Below, one piece after another: positions 16,134 to 23,733 of a stretch of 64,000 bases of DNA. The translations under genes and the position numbers were made by a program. Below the pieces are notes generated by a model. It was given only the letters and a program-made list of their open reading frames with translations, did no database searches and was not told where the DNA came from. The DNA is from JAFAHD01 sp963772515 (GTDB taxonomy: Bacteria > Vulcanimicrobiota > Vulcanimicrobiia > Eremiobacterales > Eremiobacteraceae). Each line of letters begins with the position of its first letter. Position 1 is the stretch's first letter. The stretch lies in NCBI GenBank assembly GCA_963772515.1, contig CAVYXC010000005.1, forward strand, positions 124,001 through 188,000. The letters run 5' to 3'.

Positions 16134-16159
16134 GAGCGGTCGAATACATTCGACCGCTC
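16134..16159. repeat. Dispersed palindrome, copy 1 (topA-trmFO gap)
   Basis: Perfect 12-base arms GAGCGGTCGAAT and ATTCGACCGCTC around AC. It is the longest copy of a palindrome also seen at 24893, 40095, 42672 and 51136. It lies between the topA stop and the trmFO start, so a transcript across it would form a 12-bp hairpin. There is no T-run, so it is not an intrinsic terminator. Confidence 0.85.
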
Positions 16160-16180
16160 CATGACGATATCGCGCGTGGG

Positions 16181-18355
16181 TTAGGCGGAGCGCTTTTCCT
16201 GTTCGTGCTCGAGGATGTGACCGGACGACACGCCGTTGCCGGACGTGGATGCCTCGAGCGGCGCTTCAAAGCCGTGGTCGTGATGGGCGTCGTTGCTGCA
16301 CACGACGCGACCGCCGTTGCGGCCCCACTTGCGCACCACGAACGCGCCGCACTCTTTGCACGCCGAGCCTTGGATCGGCGGATCCCAGGCCACGAAGTCG
16401 CACGCCGGGTACTTCTCGCAGCCGTAGAAGATGCGCCCCTTCTTGCTCTTGCGCTCCAAGATGCGGCCGCCGTCGCGCGGGCAGATGACGCCCGAATCCT
16501 TCACGATCGGCTTGGTCGTCTTGCACTCCGGATAACCCGTGCACGCGATGAATTTGCCGAAGCGGCCGTTCTTGATCTTCATCGGCCGGCCGCAGGCGGG
16601 GCAGGTCTCGTCGATCTCTTCTTCCACGATCTCGATCTTCGGGAAGAACTCTTCGGCCCGCGCCAGATCCTTGGAGAAGGGCGCGTAGAAGTCGTGCAGC
16701 AGCGACACCCAATTATCGTTCTTCTCCTCGACGCGGTCCAAGCGCCGCTCCATCTCGGAGGTGAACGTCTCGTTGAAGATGTCCGGGAAGAATTCGACCA
16801 GCACGTCATTGACGATGATGCCGACGGGCGTCGGTGAGAAGCGCCGCTGTTCGAGCTTGGTGTAGTGGCGCTGGATGGTGTCGACGATCGTCGCGTACGT
16901 GCTCGGACGGCCGACGCCTTTCTCTTCCAGCGTCTTGACCAGTGAGGCTTCCGTATAGCGCGGCGGCGGCTCGGTCCAATGCTGCGCCTTCATGATGGCG
17001 CGCAGGTCCATCGCCTGGCCCTCTTCGACCGGCGGCAGGTGCTTCTTGCGCTCGTCTTCTTCGGTCGCGTCCTCATCGGGCGACTCTTCGTAGATCTTCG
17101 TATAGCCGGCGAACTTGAGCACGGTGCCGGTCGCGCGCAGGCCGCAGCCATCGGCGGCGATCTCCACGGTCGTCTGATCGTACACCGCGGGCGCCATCTG
17201 GCTCGCGACGAAGCGTTCCCAGATGAGGCGGTATATGCGCAGCTGTGAGGGATCCAAGAACGGCTTGAGCCGCTCGGGCGTGCGGTTGACATCGGTCGGC
17301 CGGATGGCTTCGTGCGCGTCCTGCGCATCCGCGGACACTTTGAACTGTTTGCCGTTGTGATACTCAGCGCCGAACGTCAGGTTGATGTACTCGCGCGCTT
17401 GATCCATGGCCAGACCCGACAGGCGCGTCGAGTCGGTGCGCATGTAAGTGATCAGGCCGGTGGTGCCCTCTTCGCCGACGTCGACGCCTTCGTAGAGGCC
17501 CTGCGCGATCTGCATCGTGCGGCGCACGCGCATCTTGAGGCGGCGCGACGCCTCCTGCTGCAGCGTGCTGGTGGTGAACGGCGCGGATGGCGAGCGGCGC
17601 ACCTCGCGCGTCTTGACGCTGCTGACGGAATAGGACGCTTTCGCCAAACGCGCTTCCAAGCCGGTGGCGTCTGCTTCGTTGGGGATGTCGAACTTGTCGA
17701 GCTTCTTGCCGTCGACGCTGACGAGATCGGCGACGAGCGTATGCTCGGCGTCGTGGTGGCCTTGCGGCCACAGCCGCGCCGAAACGCTCCAGTATTCGCG
17801 CGGTTTGAAGGCGTCGATCTCGCGCTCGCGGTCGACGATCAGTTTGACCGCGACCGATTGCACGCGCCCGGCAGACAGACCGCCTTGGATCTTGCGCCAC
17901 AGCATCGGCGAGATCTTATAGCCGACCAGGCGATCGAGGATGCGGCGCGCTTGTTGCGCATCGACGCGGTCCATATTGATCGCCCCGGAATGCTTGAGCG
18001 CCTCGACGACGGCGCTCTTAGTGATCTCGTGGAGTTCGATGCGCCGGGGTTCCGGCAGCTTGAGCACCTCGGCCAGGTGCCAGGCGATGGCTTCGCCCTC
18101 CCGGTCTGGATCGGTGGCTAAGTAGACGTGGGACGCTTTTTTAACGGCGGAGCGCAGGTCTTTGATGACCGGGCCCTTGCCCTTGATGGTGACGTAGGTG
18201 GGCTTGAAGTCCAGGTCGACATCGACGCCGAGCCGGCTCTTGGGGAGATCACGCACATGGCCGACCGAGGGCAAGACCTGATAGCGAGAACCGAGGAACT
18301 TCTTAAGAGTACGAGCTTTGGCCGGCGATTCGACGATGATGAGGGATTTTGACAA
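16181..18355 (-). CDS. topA: DNA topoisomerase I (type IA)
   Basis: 724 residues. Toprim domain at the N-terminus (MSKSLIIVESPAKARTLKKFLG, then YLATDPDREGEAIAWHL with the DxDxE-like acidic triad), the catalytic Tyr in GLITYMRTDSTRLS, and three C-terminal zinc-ribbon modules (CPACGRPMKIKNGRFGKFIAC, CPRDGGRILERKSKKGRIF with a following Cys pair, and CKECGAF). It relaxes negative supercoils by a 5'-phosphotyrosine intermediate. A good sigma70-type promoter (TTGACG, 17 bases, TATAGT) lies 57 bases upstream, so this is the head of the topA-trmFO-hslV unit. Confidence 0.96.
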   Translation of the reverse strand: MSKSLIIVESPAKARTLKKFLGSRYQVLPSVGHVRDLPKSRLGVDVDLDFKPTYVTIKGKGPVIKDLRSAVKKASHVYLATDPDREGEAIAWHLAEVLKLPEPRRIELHEITKSAVVEALKHSGAINMDRVDAQQARRILDRLVGYKISPMLWRKIQGGLSAGRVQSVAVKLIVDREREIDAFKPREYWSVSARLWPQGHHDAEHTLVADLVSVDGKKLDKFDIPNEADATGLEARLAKASYSVSSVKTREVRRSPSAPFTTSTLQQEASRRLKMRVRRTMQIAQGLYEGVDVGEEGTTGLITYMRTDSTRLSGLAMDQAREYINLTFGAEYHNGKQFKVSADAQDAHEAIRPTDVNRTPERLKPFLDPSQLRIYRLIWERFVASQMAPAVYDQTTVEIAADGCGLRATGTVLKFAGYTKIYEESPDEDATEEDERKKHLPPVEEGQAMDLRAIMKAQHWTEPPPRYTEASLVKTLEEKGVGRPSTYATIVDTIQRHYTKLEQRRFSPTPVGIIVNDVLVEFFPDIFNETFTSEMERRLDRVEEKNDNWVSLLHDFYAPFSKDLARAEEFFPKIEIVEEEIDETCPACGRPMKIKNGRFGKFIACTGYPECKTTKPIVKDSGVICPRDGGRILERKSKKGRIFYGCEKYPACDFVAWDPPIQGSACKECGAFVVRKWGRNGGRVVCSNDAHHDHGFEAPLEASTSGNGVSSGHILEHEQEKRSA

Positions 18356-18411
18356 TAGCGCTCCGTTGTTGTGCGGCCCGGGACAGCCCGGACATCGCTC
18401 AAACGTTCCCT

Positions 18412-18440
18412 ACTATACACCACCCCGTCAAGACCGTCAA
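18412..18440 (-). promoter_or_regulatory. Sigma70-type promoter for topA
   Basis: Read on the minus strand, TTGACG (18435-18440) and TATAGT (18412-18417) are separated by 17 bases. Transcription would start near 18405 and leave a leader of about 50 bases before the topA ATG at 18355. The leader includes the inverted repeat CCGGG-CTGT-CCCGG, and a second TTGACG lies nine bases downstream of the first. DNA topoisomerase genes are often supercoiling-sensitive; nothing here proves that. Confidence 0.75.
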
Positions 18441-18465
18441 ATACGGGACAGCCTCAAGCACGGCT

Positions 18466-18846
18466 TTAGGTCCGCGCCGCCGCCGCCGGACGCACGAAAC
18501 CTGCGTATGAGAGCAGCACGCCGGTCAGGATATGGATCCACGGATCCTTGCCGCCCAACGGCACGATTCCGAAGCCCGCCGGCACGAAAAAGCCGAGCAG
18601 ACCCAACAGGATCAACACCACGCCGACGATCTGGCAATAGGCCGTGGCGCGCTGCTCATCGCCCGCCGCCCAAAGCCCCCAAAAACCGAGGACGAGATGC
18701 ACGATGTTGTGCACCAAGTTGACGTCCGCGAAGCCGAGCAGCGTGCTCGGAGCCATGCCGAGGGTTCCACCAATGCCCGGTATGAAACCGGCCACGCCGA
18801 CGATCGTGTAGATGACGCCGAAGATGAGCGCAAAGGTCTTTGCCAT
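18466..18846 (-). CDS. DUF4383-type four-helix membrane protein
   Basis: 126 residues from the ATG at 18846, which has GGAGG eight bases upstream; the longer frame extending towards 19035 overlaps oppF and is a shadow. Four hydrophobic helices, with the family stretch DVNLVHNIVHLVLGFWGLWAA following an N-terminal GVIYTIVGVAGFIPGI, and a C-terminal DPWIHILTGVLLSYAGF. DUF4383 proteins are small integral membrane proteins of unknown role, common in actinobacteria and other high-GC soil bacteria. The gene lies 17 bases after oppF and 110 bases before topA. Confidence 0.8.
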   Translation of the reverse strand: MAKTFALIFGVIYTIVGVAGFIPGIGGTLGMAPSTLLGFADVNLVHNIVHLVLGFWGLWAAGDEQRATAYCQIVGVVLILLGLLGFFVPAGFGIVPLGGKDPWIHILTGVLLSYAGFVRPAAAART

Positions 18847-18863
18847 GAAAAGTCCTCCGGTTG

Positions 18864-20004
18864 TTAGGCGGTTGGGACAGCCGGGGCGGCGGTGCGCTTG
18901 GTGATGTCGGGTTGCTGGCCGCCGAGCTCTTCCACTTTGTGGCACGCGACGCGGTGCGCGCCGTAGTCCTTGAGCAGCGGCTCTTCGATGAAGCAGCGTT
19001 CGTACGCGATCGGACAGCGCGTGTTGAAGCGGCACGCTTTGGGGGGATTCACGGGCGACGGGATGTCGCCGGTCAAGATGATCCGTTCGCGGCGCGCCTC
19101 GATGCGCGGATCGGGGATCGGTATCGCCGACAACAACGACTGCGTATACGGATGCAGCGGCCGCTTATAGAGCTCATCCTGGTCCGCCAACTCGACCAGC
19201 TTGCCGACGTACATCACGGCGACGCGGTCGGAGATGTGGCGCACGACCGACAGATCGTGCGCGATGAAAAGATACGTCAGACCCAACTGCTGCTGCAGGT
19301 CTTGCAGCAGGTTGACGACCTGGGCTTGGATGGAGACGTCGAGCGCCGACACGGGCTCGTCCGCGACGATGAACTTCGGATTGACCGCAAGCGCGCGCGC
19401 GATGCCGATGCGCTGGCGCTGGCCGCCGGAGAACTCGTGCGGATACCGGTTGGCGTGATACGGCGCGAGCTTGACCGTGCGCAGCAATTCGTTGACGCGC
19501 TGCTCGATCTGGGATCTGTTCGGGTGCCTCTGCCCGTCGATGCCGTGGATCTGCAGCGGCTCGCCGACGATGTCGCCGACCGTCATGCGCGGGTTCAGAC
19601 TCGCGTACGGATCCTGGAAGATGATCTGCATCTTGCTGCGCAGCGTGCGCATGTTGGGCGCGTTGCGATCCCACAGCGGCGGCGATTGCGGCAGCTTGGT
19701 GATATCTTCACGTTCGAAGAAGATGTGGCCGGCGGTGGGTTCGAGCAGCCGCAGGATGCAGCGCCCGATCGTCGTCTTGCCCGAACCCGACTCACCGACC
19801 AAGCCCAGCGTCTCGCCCGGTTTGATCGCAAAGGACACGTCGTCGACCGCTTTGACATCGGCGACGTGGCGCGAGAGCACGCCGGCTGTGATGGGGAAGT
19901 ATTTCTTGACGTTGCGGACCTCGACGATCGCGGTCGGGTCCGGCTCAGGGGACGCTTCGAGGGCCGTCGCCACCGCTCCATCAGCGCGAGCGACGGGGTC
20001 GGCA

Positions 20005-20012
<8 letters not shown>
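18864..20012 (-). CDS. oppF: Oligopeptide/dipeptide ABC transporter ATPase (OppF/DppF type)
   Basis: 382 residues from GTG at 20012, chosen because AAGGAGG at 20019-20025 lies six bases upstream; a TTG at 20042 is possible but has no such site. Walker A GESGSGKTT, Q-loop IFQDPYASLNPRMTV, signature FSGGQRQRIGIARAL, Walker B FIVADEPVSALD, His-switch IAHDLSVVRH. The C-terminal oligopeptide-transporter extension has the Cys-rich CRFNTRCPIAYERC that can hold an iron-sulfur cluster in DppD/DppF proteins. It powers peptide or related solute import. It overlaps oppD by eight bases. No permease or binding-protein gene is present in the window. Confidence 0.92.
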
Positions 20013-21050
<1,038 letters not shown>

Positions 21051-21051
<1 letters not shown>

Positions 21052-21416
21052 TATTGCGTGCGGGCGATGACGAAGAACGCGACGGCGAGGATGATCCAGG
21101 CGTAGGCGGCGATCGAAGTGACGCGGGTGATCTGCTGATCGAGGCCCAGCCGTCCATGATAGGCTGATTCAGCGCGGCCGCCGATGCTGCCGGACAGACC
21201 CTCGGTCTTCGTGGTCTGCGCGGACATCAACGCGATGAGCGCGACCGTCGCGATGAGGAAAAGGATTTGGATCGCGTCGAGTATCCAGGGATACTGGCCC
21301 GCCAAGGTCTGATGGAAGACGATATTGGTCGGCGCAGGCGGAATCGTGCCCACGGGGATGGGCGTCGGCGCCGAGGCGGCGGGTGCCGCCAGCAGCGCAT
21401 ACACGATGGCTAACAA
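21051..21416 (-). CDS. secG: SecG-like preprotein translocase subunit
   Basis: 121 residues. Two hydrophobic helices (about 46-64 and 100-118) flank the SecG signature: AIQILFLIATVALIALMSAQTTKTEGLSGSIGG is recognisable as the first helix with the charged loop and GLSGSIGG turn, followed by a conserved LDQQITRVTSIAAYAWI. An additional N-terminal Ala/Pro-rich hydrophobic stretch (about 1-18) precedes this; it may be a third segment or an over-long start. SecG helps the SecYE channel. It overlaps oppD by one base. Confidence 0.78.
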
Positions 21417-21443
21417 AGGTTCAGGTGCTCCTGTTGTAAGGAT

Positions 21444-22220
21444 TCAAGAAGGCTTGGCTGGGGTTCGGCCGTCCCGCGCATGCTCCCTGTCCACGCGTAT
21501 GAGAAACTCGCTGACGTAGGGCTCGATGACATCGAGTCCGCGGCCGACGGTCATGAGATGTTGGCCTTCGTCGAACACCACGACATCGCGATCGACGCTG
21601 CCTACCGACGCGTCGATCAGCGCCGCGTTGGCGAACGGCACCGTCAGATCGCGCGCGCTGTGCAGGACCAGCAATGGGCAATGGACGTCGGGCAGCCGCG
21701 CGCGAACCTGTGTAACGACTGAGAGAAAGGTGCGCACCGCTGAAGCCGGCACGGTCGGGTAGCCGATGCCGCCGAAATAAGCGTTGAGGTTGACCGGCAG
21801 GTGCACGCTGGCCCGGTGGCGCGCGACCAGGTGCACGCCGCCGTAGATGTGCGACGGCATGCGCACCGGTGTGCTGATCGTGATCACCGCGGCCGGAGTC
21901 CTATGCTGCGCGATATACAGCCCGAGCGCGCCGCCCATCGAGAGTCCGGCGACATAGACGCGCTTGCGCGCGCGTGCAAGGCGATCGAATTGCGCCAGCG
22001 CCATCGCGAAATAATCCTCGTCGGTGACGTGCTCGAGCTCGCGCACGTCGCCGCGATGACCGGGCAGGGCAGGCGCGCTGATGCTGTAGCCTCGTGCGTG
22101 CAGCCGCGCGCCCAGCTCGCGCATCTCATCCGTACTGCCCGAAAAACCGTGCAGCAAGAGCACGGCGTCGTCGCCGCCGCGCAGCTCGAAGGGCTCGAAC
22201 GAACGCTTGCGGGGGGTCAC
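21444..22220 (-). CDS. Alpha/beta hydrolase, carboxylesterase type
   Basis: 258 residues from GTG at 22220 (MTPRKRSFEPFELRGGDD), which has AAGGG eight bases upstream. An ATG at 22259 would add 13 residues but overlaps the promoter and first codons of the divergent PAP2 gene. Motifs: VLLLHGFSGSTDE (oxyanion hole), VAGLSMGGALGL (nucleophile elbow, Ser), LVLHSARDLTVPF (acid Asp) and FDEGQHLMTVGRG (His). This matches monoacylglycerol-lipase/thermophilic-carboxylesterase-like enzymes that hydrolyse short-chain esters. Substrate unknown. The gene lies 27 bases upstream of secG on the same strand. Confidence 0.85.
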   Translation of the reverse strand: MTPRKRSFEPFELRGGDDAVLLLHGFSGSTDEMRELGARLHARGYSISAPALPGHRGDVRELEHVTDEDYFAMALAQFDRLARARKRVYVAGLSMGGALGLYIAQHRTPAAVITISTPVRMPSHIYGGVHLVARHRASVHLPVNLNAYFGGIGYPTVPASAVRTFLSVVTQVRARLPDVHCPLLVLHSARDLTVPFANAALIDASVGSVDRDVVVFDEGQHLMTVGRGLDVIEPYVSEFLIRVDREHARDGRTPAKPS

Positions 22221-22250
22221 TTTACAGCCCTTCGCATCGACGGGTATAAT
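22221..22250 (+). promoter_or_regulatory. Near-consensus promoter for a leaderless transcript
   Basis: TTTACA (22221-22226), 18 bases, TATAAT (22245-22250), then exactly seven bases GACACCC before the ATG at 22258. The expected transcription start therefore falls on the A of the ATG. No ribosome site precedes that ATG. An alternative in-frame ATG at 22249 sits inside the -10 box and could not be used from this promoter. Confidence 0.7.
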
Positions 22251-22257
22251 GACACCC

Positions 22258-22908
22258 ATGCAGCCGAAAGTGCGCGTGGCCGGCGGAACCGAGACCATCG
22301 TCGTCGGCATGCGCGGTCATCGCGCAGCCGTCGAGTTCGCCAAAGCGCTGTCGACGATCTTCAATCCCTTCCTGTGCGCATCCGCGCTGTTCATCATCGT
22401 CTCTCACGCGTTCTCTGCTTCGACCAAAGAGTTCTGGGTCTTGTCGGCGCTGTCCGTCACGATCTATACGGTCGCGCCGCTGGCCTGCCTGCTGTTCTTG
22501 TACGTCACCGGCCGCATCTCCGATTTCGACATGACCGATCGCTTCGAGCGCGAGAAGATCTTCCTGGTCATCGTCGCCATCGATCTCCTGGCGGCGCTCG
22601 GCTACACGATCGCGCACGTGCCGGTGCAGATCGTGGCGATCGCGTGGGGGTACTGGGCGACGGCGCTAGTGACCATGGTCATCACGCGTTACTGGAAGAT
22701 CAGCACGCATGCGTTCGGCATCGCCGGACCGTTCGCCATCATGTTCTTGCTGTTCCGGCTGCAGCCGCTGCCGTACGTGCCGCTCGTACCTTTAGTGTGC
22801 TGGGCGCGCGTCTATCTGCGCGCGCATACGATCGCCCAAGTCCTCGCGGGCGTGCTGCTAGCGATCGCCTCCACGCTGGTCTTCTTCCGCCTTTTCCACC
22901 TGCTGTAG
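22258..22908 (+). CDS. PAP2-like integral membrane phosphatase
   Basis: 216 residues from the ATG at 22258. About six hydrophobic helices. The C-terminal half has a weakened phosphatidic-acid-phosphatase pattern: ITRYWKISTHAFGIAG where the classical motif is PSGHS-like, and later RVYLRAHTIAQVLAGVLLA where the classical motif is RxxxxxHxxxD. The Lys-x-Ser-x-His and Arg...His residues are present, but the last Asp is replaced by Gln. This places it with PAP2-like proteins that may act on isoprenoid or phospholipid phosphates. The 3' end overlaps murI on the other strand by 51 bases. Confidence 0.75.
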   Translation: MQPKVRVAGGTETIVVGMRGHRAAVEFAKALSTIFNPFLCASALFIIVSHAFSASTKEFWVLSALSVTIYTVAPLACLLFLYVTGRISDFDMTDRFEREKIFLVIVAIDLLAALGYTIAHVPVQIVAIAWGYWATALVTMVITRYWKISTHAFGIAGPFAIMFLLFRLQPLPYVPLVPLVCWARVYLRAHTIAQVLAGVLLAIASTLVFFRLFHLL

Positions 22909-23733
22909 CCGCCCGTTGGGTGCAGCGTGCGCCGAAGCCGTGCCTCGCAGGTCTACGTGCACGAGTTCGTCGATTCGCGGAGCACCAAGCGCGCGCGCGT
23001 GAAGCGCGAACGACGATTCGTCGCCGCTGACCTCGCACACCAATCGGCCTGATCCAAGCGGTTGCGCCGGCAAGAGCGCGACAGCAGCGGCCGTGCACGC
23101 ATCCGCCGGATCGATGAGCTGCACAGCGCTGCCCAGCGCGGCGGTAAACCATTTTCGCAAGTGCGGGAAGTGCGTGCAGCCGAGGATCACCGCGTCGCAG
23201 CGCGCCTCGATGAACGGCCGGCACGCCGCATTCACTGCGGCTTGCGCTAGCTCGCCGCCCGATTCGCCGGCTTCGACGATCGGCACCAGCGCCGGCGCGC
23301 CGACGTTGGTCACGCGTGCGTCGCGTTTGAGTCCCAGAATTGCGCGCTCGAAGCAGCCGCTGTCGATCGTGCCGCGGGTCGCGATGACGCCGATCGCGCC
23401 ACTGGCGCTTGCACGCACCGCGTCGCGCGCACCTGCGTCGATTACGCCTGCGAACGGCGCGCGCGACTGCGGCCAGCCGCAGGTGTCGAATGCGGCGCAT
23501 GTGGTCCCCGAAGCGACGACGATGACCGCCGGTTCGTTACCGGCGAAATGTTCGACGATTCGCGCGCCAAGCCGCGCGACGTCGTCAAGCGTGCGGTCGC
23601 CGTACGGCACGTTGGCGGTGTCGGCGAAATACACGACGTCGACGTCGGGCGCGAGGGCGCGCAACGCGTCGAGCACCGTGAGCCCGCCCAGGCCTGAGTC
23701 CAGTATCGCGGCGCGGCGCGCGGCGGCGCTCAC
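22858..23733 (-). CDS. murI: Glutamate racemase with altered first catalytic site
   Basis: 291 residues. N-terminal ILDSGLGGLTVLDALRAL, YFADTANVPYGDRT and C-terminal ILGCTHFPHL (C186) are classic MurI motifs. It makes D-glutamate for peptidoglycan. At the first catalytic position, where MurI has ACNT, this protein reads ASGTTC (Ser75-Gly76-Thr77-Thr78-Cys79), so the canonical Cys and Asn are replaced and a Cys lies four residues later. I checked the codons (GCT TCG GGG ACC ACA TGC). The GTG start overlaps the amidase stop (GTGA), coupling two wall enzymes. The last 30 or so residues are hydrophilic and overlap the convergent PAP2 gene. Confidence 0.88.
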   Translation of the reverse strand: MSAAARRAAILDSGLGGLTVLDALRALAPDVDVVYFADTANVPYGDRTLDDVARLGARIVEHFAGNEPAVIVVASGTTCAAFDTCGWPQSRAPFAGVIDAGARDAVRASASGAIGVIATRGTIDSGCFERAILGLKRDARVTNVGAPALVPIVEAGESGGELAQAAVNAACRPFIEARCDAVILGCTHFPHLRKWFTAALGSAVQLIDPADACTAAAVALLPAQPLGSGRLVCEVSGDESSFALHARALGAPRIDELVHVDLRGTASAHAAPNGRLQQVEKAEEDQRGGDR

